A DNA stretch of 64,000 bases, taken from Ectobius pallidus (Eukaryota; Arthropoda; Insecta; Blattodea; Ectobiidae). A program made the position numbers and the translations under genes. The stretch's first letter is position 1, and each line of letters begins with the position of its first letter. Below the pieces are notes generated by a model. That model was given only the letters and a program-made list of their open reading frames with translations. It searched no databases and was not told where the DNA came from. Shown piece by piece: positions 23,380 to 36,270 of this stretch. Location: positions 139,339,686 to 139,403,685 of the forward strand of contig CAXKWD010000005.1 of NCBI GenBank assembly GCA_964059195.1, given 5' to 3'.

Positions 23380-23575
23380 GTGCGGGACGGGAAAATATCA
23401 GTCCGTCCGTCCGTGTGTCTTTAGGCGCGATAACTCAAGCACGCTTTATCGGATTTTCATGAAACTTGGTATACGCATTTATAATGTCCATGGGAAGAAG
23501 CCTATTGATATTGGACCAAATCAGTTGACCGGTACCGAAGTAAAGCCCAATTTAGTGGATATTTTATGATAATAC
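23380..23575 (+). repeat. Interspersed repeat with 'ccgtccgtccgtgtgtct' core
   Basis: Carries a widely seen invertebrate repeat theme: (tccg)n, then 'cgataactcaagcacgcttt' and 'catgaaacttggtatacgc'. The 69-codon open frame across it is part of the repeat. Class not determined. Confidence 0.5.
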
Positions 23576-23734
23576 AATTATTAGAAAGAATTATTTACCA
23601 AATGCAAATCAGTTATCATAACATATTGTTTTACAGTGTTCATATACGAGTTTGGAAGTTGCAATACATTTAGCTTTGACAAATAACACTATTCCTTCAC
23701 ATATGTTTATCAAACTAGACCGTTAATCTGAGTG

Positions 23735-23900
23735 AGGTGGCCGAGATGGCAACGCCTTGGACGCTCATTTCGTAGGTCCCTGGTTCAAATCTCGTAGCCG
23801 GCCAATTTGACATTTTTATGTATTTTTATGTGAGTGTGCGATTGTCAAGATATCACAAGTCTGTATAGTTCTGCTGATGCTGGACGATTTTAATCTGATT
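23735..23900 (+). mobile_element. tRNA-derived SINE family F
   Basis: The head 'gtggccgagatggcaacgcc' resembles a tRNA with a long D arm (Leu/Ser type), with B box 'ggttcaaatctcg' and a body reading 'tttatgtgagtgtgcgattg'. Single copy in the window. Confidence 0.65.
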
Positions 23901-24887
23901 TAAAACAAAAACTAGACCTTTGTTCTTCCGTAAGCCTTGCTTGATGAATCAATCTGGAGCTTAACTCGGAAAACAATTTAAAAAAAACCTATTTTCTGCA
24001 TATCATAATTGCAATTATAACTGATTAAACGAAAGCATTGTGGCACTTTGTTACGTTAGTTTACCTGATTTTACTACTCTACGTTTTATCTTAGGAATAC
24101 ATTACTTTTAGCGACGAATCACTTTTTTCCAAATGTCAGGACATTAACTAAAAAAAATGCTCATCTAGGGGCATACCTTAAATTTTTTTATGCTAAATTT
24201 GAAATAGTATTTTCTGTTGGCTTTTGTTTTTACCTGTACTGATGTTGAAATAAAGTAAATAATGAAATGTAAAAATGTATATAACAATAAACTTCAAACT
24301 TTAAAAAAAATGACAATTGAATGCGCATGATTGTAATTCAGTCGTATACTCTACGCTAGAATATATTAAGGGTAGAGGAAGTTATGTGTTTCACAAAAGA
24401 TTTTTGAAATAATTTTATCTACTCACCCCTCATTGTCGGTATTCCGACCGGCAATGCAAATTCACAGCAGATTCTCGCACACGTTCATCCATTATCTAAC
24501 ACCTCATGAAAACATCCGCACAGAGCACTTAAGGAAAAAAGACTAACTTGAAGAGAGTGGTCTTCATGATGTGAGATTGTAATTAAGTTTTAATTGCACG
24601 CGCATTTCATGAAGCGTGTCTTCGTATCACGCACGCAACGAGCACTGCCGGTGTCCACCAACTCTTACTCATTGTTCAGAAGTTACATTTAAGAAACAAG
24701 ACTCTTCGGTCTACGAGAGTGAAACACCTTTTGTTAAATAAAATTAGAGAAAATATTATCACGATGTTCATTATAATATATTTGTTCCTGAAATAATTGC
24801 TCTCGCTAAAATGCGGGGTAATTTGTACTACTGTCATTGAAGAGTATAAAGCGAATGATTTCAGCTCCACATTTTAGCTATTTTTGT

Positions 24888-25255
24888 TTTTACTTTCTCG
24901 CATATACGAAGTATAGAGAAAGTACTGTGATCGTGATAAAAAAATCGAAATCGAGATAACACCGGGAAAGCATGTTTCACGATGTCTACAAACCGAAAAA
25001 TGCGTTTTTGGAATGACGTCTGTCCGTCTGTCTGTGGACTAGCACAGCGGGTGAACGGTTCTTTGTATTTACTTCATTTTTTGAATCAAGGACTTTTTCG
25101 GAATTTTTATCGAACCGCCCAGAAATTGAGTTTTTATAACTGAAATATTAAGGGGACTTTTCGTAAATAGTTTTTGAAAAATCTTGATTTTTGAAAAATC
25201 GGCTCTAACGATTTTAATAAAAATTTAAAATTCAATGTCCCAAATGTAAATGTAA
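24888..25255 (+). repeat. Interspersed repeat starting with a palindrome
   Basis: Begins with an interrupted palindrome 'actttctcgcatatacgaag' ... 'tatagagaaagt', followed by a 'tgtccgtctgtctgtggact' block similar in style to the repeat at 23380. No coding capacity. Class unknown. Confidence 0.45.
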
Positions 25256-25648
25256 ATAATATTTGATTTATTTATTTATTTATTTTCAAAACTGCCTCCC
25301 AACGGAAGTATCCCCTATGGACTCAGTATGCACTCAAGGATGTTAGTACACACTGAAGTACGGTATTGTAATTATTAAAATAACTAACAAAAAAGAGAGA
25401 GAAGTAACATAGTATAGTATATGTAGACAGATGATTATGACTGGTTTCAATGTCATCTCTTAAGGTGGTAGGAAGGCAATTTTTTTCGAAAATCTTAAAA
25501 AATGAGGTATAGTTGCATATGCTTCAATTAAAATACTAATAATTTCATATTAACTCTCCAAAATGTACCAAAAGAGCTTTGCTTGTTGGTAGTAAGTTTT
25601 AATCCTTTTTTACATGTGAGAAGAATTTACTGACATTCTAACAATTAA

Positions 25649-26243
25649 ATTAATGGGGTTAGTTTCCCATTCTACTGGATTCGTTAAGGCGAAATTTTAT
25701 GTAATATTATTCTCCAGAAGTGTTAGAATCCATATATAGGCACATTTTGTTTCTAAGAATGTTTTTATTATGGGTAAAATCGGTAAGAAGTTCACAAAAA
25801 ACTAACCTAAAATGGCGCTCAGAAAGGAATCACAATAATACATAATCAGCTGCTAGAGACAGCGCAGTGCATGCTGGGAAGAATCCGATGGGTCACGTGG
25901 TGCTGGAATCAACTGCCAACGTGATAAGGGTCAGACAAATCTACGGAAGATACAATATGCCACATTTTCGAAACCGACAAACAGTGTATCGTACATTATT
26001 CGAAAATGCAAGGGCGCTTCGCTTCGGCTGCCGCCTCCGCTCGCGCACTTAACTAATGTGGTTAGTGTTTTGCATTATTTAGCTTTATGTAGAGGTTGCA
26101 GGACCGTATGGAACAGACCAATGACATGCAAGGTCGTTGGCAGCCAATGGGAGTGTTGGTCTGCAAGCCAGAGCCCGCATACCAACGCCGAACATCGCGT
26201 GTGGAAATCCAGTAGAGTGGGAAACTAAACCCAAATTAATTAA
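25649..26243. mobile_element. Putative 0.6-kb element with about 32-bp TIRs
   Basis: The left end (attaatggggttagtttccc then attctactggat) matches the inverted right end at 26208-26241 with a few changes. The interior is markedly more GC-rich than its surroundings and includes a 61-codon frame at 25867. Target duplication is ambiguous because ttaa words occur on both sides. Confidence 0.6.
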
Positions 26244-26726
26244 TTTGCTACAATTGTTAATTTTAAATTACTTTGAATGTGATACAAAGATTATGCATTT
26301 TGTCAATGGTTAACGCCGTTTTGTTTTCAGTTTCTTTTAAAGTACCAGTAATTATGAAACCAACATTCGACCATATATTAAAATTACTGTTTTCTAGAGT
26401 AATCTATCTTGGATTGCTTACATAAGTTCTGTGCAATCTACGTTAATCTTACATTTTCTGAGGTTGGCCAGCAGCATGAATTACCACTGCATAATTTAAA
26501 ACTATACTTTGCAATCTAGAAAAGCACGCAACACATTTATTACGTAGAGTATTGGAGCTTGTAGTGAGGAGCGCGTGCCGGGGCGGGCCCACTCCTGCGC
26601 AAATATCACGTTCTTGGTGCCCTCAGGGGCCTCTTTTGCGGGTGGGAGTCACGAACTTGTAATCATGCATAATCATCTTGTTTCACTCAGCTTCTGGTTC
26701 CCATCACACGCTTCACCACGTACAGT

Positions 26727-26800
26727 ACAGTAGAGTCTTGGTAATTTGAAGTGGATGGGACCGAAACTACCTCGAACTACAAAAAAACTCGGACTTACGA
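26727..26800. mobile_element. Solo pogo-like terminus
   Basis: 'cagtagagtcttggtaattt' ... 'ctcggacttacgaaatt' resembles a pogo/Tigger terminus like that at 50790-50855 (inverted). No partner end was found nearby. Confidence 0.4.
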
Positions 26801-27607
26801 AATTACATGAATAATAATAATAATATTTATTTAACCATTAAGCATACAATGCAATAAGTTACGTCAGCTAGTCATTAAATAAAATGTCTCCAAATATTCC
26901 TGTACAGTATAAAAGTTTAGTTCATTGAGAACATTTTTAACTCTGTATTTAAAATTATTCAAATTGTCAATTCGTCTTAAATCTAAAGGTAAATTTATTA
27001 TAAAGTTTCACACACACACATATAAGTAAGAATTCAGAGATTTCTGCAACTACCATATACAAGAAAATACTGTGTAGGCATTTATGATACAAGAGTTAAA
27101 AGCAAGATTTTATTCTGCTAGTAGGAATAATCGCAAAACGATCGTAGCGAGTTGAGCAATCCTGCAAGCAGAATAAACTTGCTTTGGACATAAATGTCAT
27201 ACCCTATTTTTTAGAAAGTCGACAATATGTAGAGGCAAATTACAGATACCTAGATAGATTATAAATTAGAATCTTTTTACTTATTTCGTATCTGTGATAC
27301 TCAGCGCGGCTGTAATAGTACTTTTTTTTCCCTTATCAGTGATTTGTTATATTGTTTGGATTTAAAACAGTTGACTGTGTAGGGAGAATTTGTGAAGCAA
27401 TTTTTTTGCTTGTTTTCTACAGAATTTTCTATACAACCCTCAGCAACCATCCCCCATGATGTTTAATAAGTACTGAATTGTGAACCACTGACACAATTTT
27501 CTCCTTTTAATTAATATCATCTACTGTTAAAAGAAATTCGACTATCTAAAATATTACATAACTGTTAAATACAGTATTACAACACAGTGACTTAGAAAAG
27601 TAGTATA

Positions 27608-27870
27608 ATATAGGCCTACTACTTACTTACCTACTTACTTACCCAATGGCAATAGAAAATTCCTAAGCAAGCTAAAGGAATATTATAATATGTTTTATGG
27701 AACCCAAAGGTTCATTTCCGCGCTTACCTGAGCCCGCCATTCAACCCTGTTCTGTGCTAACTCCATCCAAACATCCCTAGCAAATCCTACTTCCCTTAAA
27801 TCTACCCTAATATTGTCCTTCCACCTACGTCTAGTCTTCCAAGTGGTCTTTTCCCTTCGGGTCTTCCAGT
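27608..27870 (-). pseudogene. LINE 3' end with (GTAA)n tail
   Basis: On the minus strand 27866-27711 reads WKTRRRWKDNIRVDLREVG, then ELAQNRVEWRAQV and a terminal MNLWVP. This is the familiar C-terminal tail of an insect non-LTR retrotransposon ORF (…GRPRRRWxDNI...LAQDRxxWR...). A (gtaa)n tail, seen as cttac repeats at 27618-27642, follows. 5'-truncated. Confidence 0.7.
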
Positions 27871-28370
27871 GAATATTTTTGAGATATGTCTTTCCTCCCC
27901 CATGCTTGCAACAAAATCGTTAGAACCGTTTTCGAGAAAATTGCGAAATCTATTGTGTTTGTTTCTATTTCTTGTAAAATGGCATTAAAAGTAAGATAAA
28001 GTGTCGTCGCCAATTTTCGTGTCACATCCCCATTATTATATATAAGTTCCACGTACTATTATGTAGATTTAAACTACATATAATTTTTCGAATTAGTGTG
28101 GCGATATATTATTCACTGATTCACTGAATCATATACACAATAGGCCCGCACGGATATATACCTTGTTCCCTCTTTTTTTTTTTATCAGGGGGACCTCATG
28201 GATAAATTGATATTGGGGTTACGAAATAGATAACATGGGTTCGATCACGGGCAGGAGTAGATGCTTTTTTTTCAGTCATGTCCAGACTAATCCCGCTATT
28301 AAAATGAGTAGCCGGAGCTGTCAGAAAATCATATTTCGGTATCAGAGCCTTTCAAAACGTAGGCTATATA

Positions 28371-29053
28371 CGAGGGATGTTCTGAAAGTAAGATTCGTCA
28401 TTTTTTTTTCACATGGAAACTTTATTACCAAAACAAATCCACCATGCAATCATGAAATATACCCCTTGCACTATTTTTCAACATAGTCTCCACCGACATT
28501 GAGACATTTGTCATAGCTTGCAATCAGTTTGAAGAAACCACTCTGGTAAAACTCGGTGCCCTGCTATGCAAGGAATTGTCGCACAGCCTTCTCCACCTCT
28601 GCATTGTTTTGGAAGTGACGTCCCGAGAGTGCGGCTTTCATTGCATGGAACAGGTGCCTTCCTTCACTGAACATGCAACACCAGCGACCAACAATTTGAT
28701 GAGACATGACCTCTTCACCATACACAGTCTGTAGGCGTCCATGGATGATGGACACACTAGTCCTACATGCCCATTCATACCGGATAACAGCATGTACTTC
28801 CATTGTCGACCACGTTTTCAGTACACGTCCATCTGCCATCGTGATTTGTACTCAAATAACCTCGGGCACGCCAGTCTACTGCTACTCTCTCTTCTTCGGG
28901 ACTCTACTCATGCATCGTTTCTCCTCTGCTGACGCTCTTTCCGTCGTTGAACCAGCAATAGGTGTCGATTCTTATGGCAGTTGTTTGCTTCATCTGCTTT
29001 ACCATCTTCACTTTTTAAAAAAACGACGAAACTTACTTTTGGAACATCCCTCG
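28371..29053 (-). mobile_element. Mariner deletion derivative, copy 1 (683 bp)
   Basis: TA duplications (28369-28370, 29054-29055) flank near-perfect inverted ends CGAGGGATGTTCTGAAAGTA. The minus-strand frame 28839-28564 (91 codons) keeps the N-terminal helix-turn-helix region (VHAVIRYEWACRTSVSIIHG) and then jumps to the extreme C-terminal part (HLFHAMKAALSGRHFQNN), so the whole catalytic core is deleted. A TAG after RQFLA cuts the last 30 or so residues. The copy at 50911-51595 is nearly identical. Confidence 0.95.
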
Positions 29054-29529
29054 TAAATGCTAAAAACTACATTATTCCCGGGTCAAATGCAATACTTCTT
29101 ACATCGTACACCCTACGGATGGGGAAATTTAAAACTGGTTTCGGATAAGTGACTTTTTTTTAATGTTAAATAATTTCGGTACGTGGAATTCCCTCCTTTT
29201 TTCATTATTTTTCTTTCGTGTTTTGTTTGTTTTTGGGAATTGTTCTAGCCACACGTGTGTCTGAATGGAGTAACATTATTACGAATGTTGGTCAACTCGC
29301 AACTCCGTTAAGGAGGGATTTGTTTTGCTGCACTGAATCCCTGGAAGACAGATCATTGTTTTCATTAAGTCAGGCACTTCCGTTACATGTCTGCATACGT
29401 CGCATGAATCCAAAATTACAATGCATTATAACCTCATTGTTTTCACAAGTGGGGCCGTGAACGCTAGCTATCATATTAAAAGAGTAGTATGAATACATTT
29501 TATTCAATTTACATCAAAATGCTTTGAAG

Positions 29530-29760
29530 ATATGACTACCAATAATTCTATAGTTTTTAACAATATTGAAATTGAACAAATGCAAATTAAATTTCTAGGA
29601 TTAACGATAGATTTTAATTTAAATTGGGAGGGATACATACACAATTTTTGTAAATATTTACCTTGTTTGTTGTTAAGCTAGCATATTAGCGCAGTAATAA
29701 AACGCTTCTTTCATGCTATTACAGTTATATATGTTCCTAGAATAAAAAATATCATTAAAT
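29530..29760 (+). pseudogene. LINE reverse transcriptase C-terminal scrap
   Basis: The frame reads MQIKFLGLTIDFNLNWEGYI, matching the FLG-x(3)-D-x(2)-LxW motif near the end of non-LTR reverse transcriptases, then a stop. No catalytic motif is kept. Confidence 0.55.
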
Positions 29761-29901
29761 GGTGAGCAGCGGACCAATTCCTCATAAACAAAATCTTTGT
29801 AGTACAAAACTCATAATATGTACCATTTATAACGCCAAGTCCTCGATTCCTGCAAACCCTTATTTAAAACTCACAAGATCCTCCCACTCTTATGTATGTA
29901 T

Positions 29902-29903
<2 letters not shown>

Positions 29904-29939
<36 letters not shown>
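29904..29939. repeat. (TTA)n microsatellite
   Basis: Twelve uninterrupted ATT/TTA triplets. Confidence 0.95.
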
Positions 29940-30538
29940 GGAGGTTTATTCTCATAGTCACCTTTTCAAAATCAATTTTGACTACAATTCTTAAAACATG
30001 CGACATAAAATTATCATAGCACTGTCGAATCCCTACCCATCTTCTTGAATCATCTCCATACTACTTTTTTTCTAAATATTTAATTCACTTCCTCTTACGT
30101 CACATTAAAAAACCATAAATATGATTTATGAATGTGCTCAAATCTTTTCTTTTAGAAATCTGTTTCTATAGTATGAATAATTTTTATTCTTTGTAATTTT
30201 GTATATTTCTTTACTAAATTTATCATTTCCATTGAAAAATGTAAAGATTCTATATTTAAATGCCCAATGCATTGCTAATAAATTAAGTGGTCTTGAACTT
30301 CTCTTACACACCGAGGAGCCGGATTTCCTTCCTATGTCACTGAGCATTGCCTATTGAATGATGTACGCCTAAACCTTCATGGTTGACGCAAATTTTATAT
30401 TAGCATACAAAGTTGTATTTACTCAGATATTTATAAAAAAAATGTAAACGTAAAATATTCAATTGTGTAGAAAATTTGAGCCAGCGTACTGAAATATCTT
30501 TATAGCTTCTTTGACCTAAACGATCAATCGAACATTAT

Positions 30539-31038
30539 CAGTGATGGGAAGTAATTGAGTAAAAGTAATCGGATTACAGTAACAATTCCGTTTTTGGTCC
30601 CATTTACTTGTAATCAATACTTTTTAAAAAATGTAAATTCTACTTGTAATTTACTTCTGAAAATAAAATTGTAACCATTACATTTTAGTAATCATTAGTA
30701 GTAGTATCATTCTCGCTTGCCATATCGTCATCACTACTGTTTTTGCAACTAATATCCAAATTAGAGTTAATATTAACAAAACGTTACTCAATGTTTCCGT
30801 AAATATTCTCATTGATGTTTTTTTTTGTGTGCTCATTAATAATTTGGGCTTGTGCCAAGAACAAACCAAAAACAAGGAATGTTTAGGTACTGCCATTTTG
30901 TAAAGTAATTGTAAATGTAATTGTAATTTTACTGACTACTTTTTGAAAAAGTAATTTGTAATTGTAATTAAGTAAAATGTCTCTTAGGTAATTGTAATTC
31001 AGCCCAATTACTTTCTCTTTGTACTTTTCCCATTACTG
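30539..31038. mobile_element. hAT MITE family H1, copy 1 (500 bp)
   Basis: Starts CAGTGATGGGAAGTAAT and ends ATTACTTTCTC...TTTTCCCATTACTG. It is flanked by a perfect 8-bp duplication aacattat (30531-30538, 31039-31046). Subterminal regions are rich in 'gtaattgtaat' words. A second copy is at 39327-39805 in the same orientation. Confidence 0.93.
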
Positions 31039-31171
31039 AACATTATTGCAACGTCGCTTTAATTTATCTATTGTCTCCCGAAGGAGAAAGCCGATGTGTT
31101 TTATTCATTTTTATGAATTTATTTATTTATTACATGCCTACTTCTGTAAATACCAGCTAAATACTCATAGT

Positions 31172-31636
31172 TAGAGGGCGGATTTCTATGACATGTCATA
31201 TTTTTCCCCTTTGCATGATTTCAGGTGTCTGACTAATTTAAACCCGATTCCAAGCATCCTGGTGAAAATGGAACGGCTTTTATTGTGCGTATAACTGCAT
31301 ATTTAGGAAATTTTCAACTATTGTAGCATATTTAGTATGAATATGCATATTTAAGTCATATTTTTGGCATATTTGTGTGCATATTTTAAAAAATTGGAAG
31401 TTTCATATTATATTTTGTAAATTTTGCATTATAATGATACTTTTTGAGAATTTACAGATAATTTAAATAATTAACATTATATTTTAATAAAATGAATTGT
31501 AATGAAACTTAAAAAAATATACACAATGTGTAAGTGGTAAAGGCATATTTTAAATTTTATTGGTCATATTTTAATGTTTTTAGGTCATATGTGCATGCAT
31601 ATATCCTTTTTTTTAGGTCATAGAAATCCGCCCCTG
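31172..31636. mobile_element. hAT MITE family H2, copy 1 (465 bp)
   Basis: Inverted ends TAGAGGGCGGATTTCTATGAC and CAGGGGCGGATTTCTATGAC are flanked by ctcatagt and ctcataat (8 bp, one change). The inverted second copy is at 57499-57969. The interior is a run of 'gcatatttag/ggcatatttt' words. Confidence 0.9.
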
Positions 31637-31648
31637 CTCATAATAAAT

Positions 31649-32275
31649 ATAACTCGAGGTGCGGATTCTCTCGAAAGATAAATTCATGAGCAACAGTTGC
31701 TCATGAATTTATCGATAAAATCCGGATATCTCGTTATGTTACCTACGATAATACAGCATTTATTGATCTAGGGATTGTTTACGACACATTTAAAATGTAC
31801 AACGTTATTATCATCGACAGTTGACAGAGAATTTGTTTATAAAGATTTGCTACACTATACATACATAACTTATTATTGATGGTAATTGCAATTATTGCAA
31901 TCATTGCAATTTACCACACTATACGTATATTATTATTGATGATGATAATGGAAATTCATTCCAGCGTACTGAAATACCGGTATGTTTATTGCTTCTTTGA
32001 CACAAATGTAATTATCCTCAAGAATAATATATTATGTTATGTAGTGTACTAAATATTTGTACACATATTATCTGTCAATTGCTGAAGTCAATAACTTTTG
32101 TGCATTTTAATGTGTCGTAAATACTTCTAGAGCAATACGAATTTATTACCCATAACTAATACAACGAGAAGTCCGGATTTTATCGATAAATTAGTGAATT
32201 TATCATAGGTAATCCAATGAGAGTTTACGAATTTATCTGATGAAACTCGTAACCTCGAGTAGGATTTCTCTACAG
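31649..32275. mobile_element. Foldback-like element with nested palindromes
   Basis: Outer arms begin 'actcgaggt' on both sides (31651 and, inverted, 32264). Inner arms 'atttatcgataaaatccgga' (31707 and, inverted, 32171) match closely. The left arm contains a perfect hairpin at 31677-31713. Target duplication was not resolved. Confidence 0.65.
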
Positions 32276-33093
32276 TAACTATAAGTATATGCTTATTTTA
32301 TATTTCCATTGCTAGGATTAAAAATATATATTAATGTTATAAAAAGGAAATTAAGAGTGTAATTAATGCAGTTTCATAAATGTTGGTTTTTAGTGTTGGT
32401 CCGAATCATTAAAATTGTGAGTTTGGCTAATCGAGCTGAAAATAATTTCGTTACAATTAATTTTAGAATAGTTGCATACCTATATTTAATTAAATGTTGT
32501 CAGAATGTCCTGTCACTGTCGAGACCTCTCTAAATAATATTTCATAATATTACTAGTGACGGTAGTGATTATATTTCCCTTATCGTGAATGGTCTTAAAA
32601 TTGGGGAAAAGTTTAGTAGGCTTATTCTTTTTACATACACCGCCTTGAAATCCTAAGTACACTTTTCGTTTTTTATCGCATTACGAGTGTGATTCCGTGA
32701 CATTACCATATTCTAGAGCTACTTCGTACCGTTAATAATAATCGGAATCATTATTACCATCGCAGTAAATGAATAAATAAACTGTCTTCTCTCATCGAAG
32801 GAAATTTCTTCTAAATCGAGGATAGAAATTGGAACATCTGCATAGATGATCTAGAAAGAGATAACCTTACAAAATATAACTCTTTATTTAGGCTCGGTGG
32901 AATGACTTAAACACCTTTGGAAACGTGATATATATTTTAATCTGGTTTAAGTTGGCTACGGCCATATGTAACGTAATGCATACTATCATAACTGAAACAT
33001 GAATTTCCTGTACCCAGTGTCGGTAACCTTAATCTGCCTCTTTTGCCACAACAGTATCCATTTTGCAAAAGTTCCACTTTTTTTAACATAATG

Positions 33094-33285
33094 GCTTAGA
33101 CTTTCTGACCTGTTCTGTCTCCAAGTCTAAAATTGATCTCTCCAACACCTTTTCGATCTACCAACGTCTCTTCGACATCATGATCTATTTTCAATATTTT
33201 CGATGATAGACCTATTCGTTCTGGAGTCATTCTTAGGAAATGATCTCTCCATTTAGTTCTATATACGTTTATTGCCTGTAAAATA
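33094..33285 (-). pseudogene. LINE ORF C-terminal fragment
   Basis: The minus-strand frame reads INVYRTKWRDHFLRMTPERI, then a basic tail and a stop. This resembles the 'YR.KW..H..RM..ER' segment at the C-terminus of non-LTR retrotransposon ORFs in insects. Decayed, with no reverse transcriptase motif left. Confidence 0.55.
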
Positions 33286-33734
33286 CAATGTATGTTTACT
33301 CCATTCTTTAGATTATCAAGGAGAGAGTATCATGCTAGTGGTCAACAATTCACTGCGTTGTTTTGCATATGTGCAAAGGAAAGTTGAATATGGTTTTTTT
33401 TTCTGTTTGGGCATAAATGAATTTGACTGTGTACATCCAGCTTTGCAGATACGCAAAGTGTAAAAAAAATGGGGGTTTCAAGAAATAGTAACTTAAATGA
33501 TTTTTTAAAAATATGTTTCTTGTACTCCTTGACCGATCCTGCATAGGGAAATAATAAAATTATTGCTGTTCACTAAAAAAAAAAAAAAAGTGCGGAATGA
33601 AGTGTTAACAATTTCGTTTCTGCAGCCTGTATTTTACGTTCATTCTTCTCTAAACATTATAATATTAAACCTTAAGAATGAACTAAAACTGAAATAACAA
33701 GTTGATGCTTGTAAATCTACAAACATGAGGCTGT

Positions 33735-33832
33735 CACATTTGTGCACTCATCGACCTGGCCCGGTATTGAACCTGCGACCATGGGCATAGAAAGCCAGCG
33801 CTATAAAAACTGTGCCATCCAGGCTGGCATAT
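33735..33832 (-). mobile_element. tRNA-derived SINE family D, head fragment
   Basis: The inverse complement matches the first 90 bp of 21056-21265, including 'gcgctggctttctatgccca' and 'ggttcaataccgggccaggt'. The 3' half is missing. Confidence 0.75.
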
Positions 33833-35326
33833 GGTATGTTGAGACACTGTTCAAATAATTAGCAAATTTTTGCTATCGTTAGTCTAGTATTTTGAAAGTA
33901 GCCTAACATTTGAGAAGATAATTACACGATGGCTGGGTCTTGGGACCCTAATTTAAATGACCGTGGCCTTGACAGCATTTCATCCCGCCCCTGAATAAGT
34001 TACCACACCAGCCTGTTGTGCAAATATTGTAATTTGCAAGGTGCGTGTTAACACCGCTTACAGTTATGCGATGCTTTATTAATTAGAACAACCCTACGGG
34101 CCCCAAATAAAGTAGTGCAATTTATAAAGTCTTCCTATAGAGGATTTTATAGAACGCTACAGTAAAATTAAACGTTACTTTTTTGTAGTTTGTTTTATTT
34201 TGAATAGTCTTCGGATAACCTAGTGTATGTCTATGCAGGATTGACTCTCCATTCGATTTATTGTTATTTATTAGGCTAAATTATACAGTAATCTATAATA
34301 ATAATAAATTTTCTATCGTGAACAATTAGTGGTATTACGATAATAAACTAGGCCTAAATAAGTGTACTGTGAGTTAATCCTCGTTGAAGTGATACGAATG
34401 ATAGACTATTTTATTATGAGCGACTGAAAATCCATTTAGGACCTCAATTTCAAATGATTAGTCTAAATACTTTATTATTTTCGTAGTTTCCCGGCCCGTA
34501 GTTTTGAACCCCAGCTGAATTCGACGAAGCTGCAAGGTTTTTAAATGAACAGATTACGTTCTTTTGAAGAACACCCTCTTTGACTTATAAATACACTGAT
34601 GCAGTTATAATCATAATAAGTTAATACTTGCTAAACTCATAAAATATTTATATATATTTTTTTTATTTTGCATGCAACAGCAATTATTGCAGGTTGACAA
34701 AGAGTACAAAAAAATGAATCCATGAGGTATTCGGGGGGGGGGGGGAACCCATGCCGACGCCCATGTAGGTAAGTTTTCTTAAGTCATATTAAACGTTGTA
34801 GACTTTACGAGATATGTAGGGAATAATATGCCAAGTTAATGATGCTACATGAATGGCTTGCACGCTCGTAAATAGGCAGAATTATCACGGCATCTTTCAC
34901 TCTTGATAACCATATCGAAATAGCACGAATAATGGATTTAAATACAATACTCAATGGGTCATAGATCATAAATATTTAATACCCTCACAGATTGAAGGCA
35001 TAAACTACTCTTATTATATTATGAACATTCTAGATATACAAAAAGGAAACCTGTCAACAGGTCTTTGTGGATGTTTGGAAGATATGTGAAACTTCCTGAT
35101 TAGAAAACTTTTTTTTCGAGCACCATTTCTAATGAAACATGTTACATAAACTAGCATTTTTATCAAGAGAGAAACCCCAAAACATGTGTATTGTACCTGC
35201 ACTTTATTAAGGGTAACCTACTAATTAATAATAATGATCATGTTATAAAATAGGTTTATATATTGCCGGTACCTAAAACATCATTATTGATATTATTTAC
35301 AACATACAAAATATAATAAAGTGTTG
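33833..35326. other. Intergenic, nothing recognised
   Basis: AT-rich, with a 14-G run at 34730-34744 next to 'ccatgccgacgcccatgtag' that may be a decayed hAT end. No gene called. Confidence 0.35.
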
Positions 35327-35340
35327 TATATTATAGTAAC

Positions 35341-35554
35341 AACGGGGTGCACTCAGCCTCGTGATACAAATGGAGGAGATACTTGACTGAGAAGTAGCGT
35401 CTCCGGTCACGGAAACCATAATTAACGGCCGTGGGTGTCGGAATGCTGACCATATGCCCCCATTCCTACCACCTGCCTATGGTAGATGGCTCAGTGGTCG
35501 GATGGTAGGCCTAGTCCCTTCAGGGATGTAGCGCCAAGGAGTTTAGTTTAATTT
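35341..35554 (+). mobile_element. Retroposed fragment, 214 bp, 14-bp TSD
   Basis: Flanked by a perfect 14-bp direct repeat tatattatagtaac (35327-35340, 35555-35568). The insert is GC-richer than its site and contains 'ggctcagtggtcggatggta'. It ends 'gtttagtttaatttt'. Long duplication, no TIRs: probably a 5'-truncated LINE or a SINE. Confidence 0.8.
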
Positions 35555-36216
35555 TATATTATAGTAACGTGTGGCATACAAGCTGATGTTTCAAGTGTAG
35601 CTATCCGCAGGGGAATTAGGATTCACTCACTGACCCACACAAATATTCTTTACAGTATGTATAGAATCTCTTAATACATTGATGCAATTTTCTATAAATT
35701 AGCCGAATTTAAACAGAAATGCAAGAACACATTTACACAAAAATCACCAGCACTCACTACTTTGGGCCCCAAACAAAATAAATATTATGCCTTTCAGGAA
35801 AATATGGTACACAAGAGAATACGAAGAGCAATACACAATTTGAAAATCTGGCGCCATTATAAACAAAGTATCCCCTCGTGGGAATGAATCTGATTCGGAA
35901 TAAAAGGCTCAAACCCCGCACAGACTAGTATAGATTAGTGGAGCTTTCCATCCGACGTATTTCCCATTAAACTTCCAAGCAAATGTCGGAGATTTTCTCT
36001 GATGGGACCTCTGGTTCAATCATATTGATCTCGGGTCTCTAAGATCAGGAATGCAGTAAGCAAAGGGCGAAATGTAACACTGGATAATTTCTCTGAGGAT
36101 GGGATCTAGGATTCATCCACTTGCATCTCCCGTTCCTAGCACGAGGGCTGTACAAAGAAAAGGGCGAAATATAACATCATCAGCCTTGAATAGTAATAAT
36201 AATCTTAATGATAGTA

Positions 36217-36269
<53 letters not shown>
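36217..36269. repeat. (ATT)n microsatellite
   Basis: About 17 ATT triplets. The poly-Tyr and poly-Ile frames across it are artefacts. Confidence 0.95.

Positions 36270-36270
<1 letters not shown>

Noticed and set aside
23360..23569. 69-codon frame with 'FMKLGIRIY' text
   Set aside because: Part of an interspersed repeat. No independent coding evidence.
28706..29056. Plus-strand 116-codon frame (and its twin at 51248-51664)
   Set aside because: Antisense to the mariner N-terminal ORF and terminal repeat. It is conserved only because the two element copies are nearly identical.
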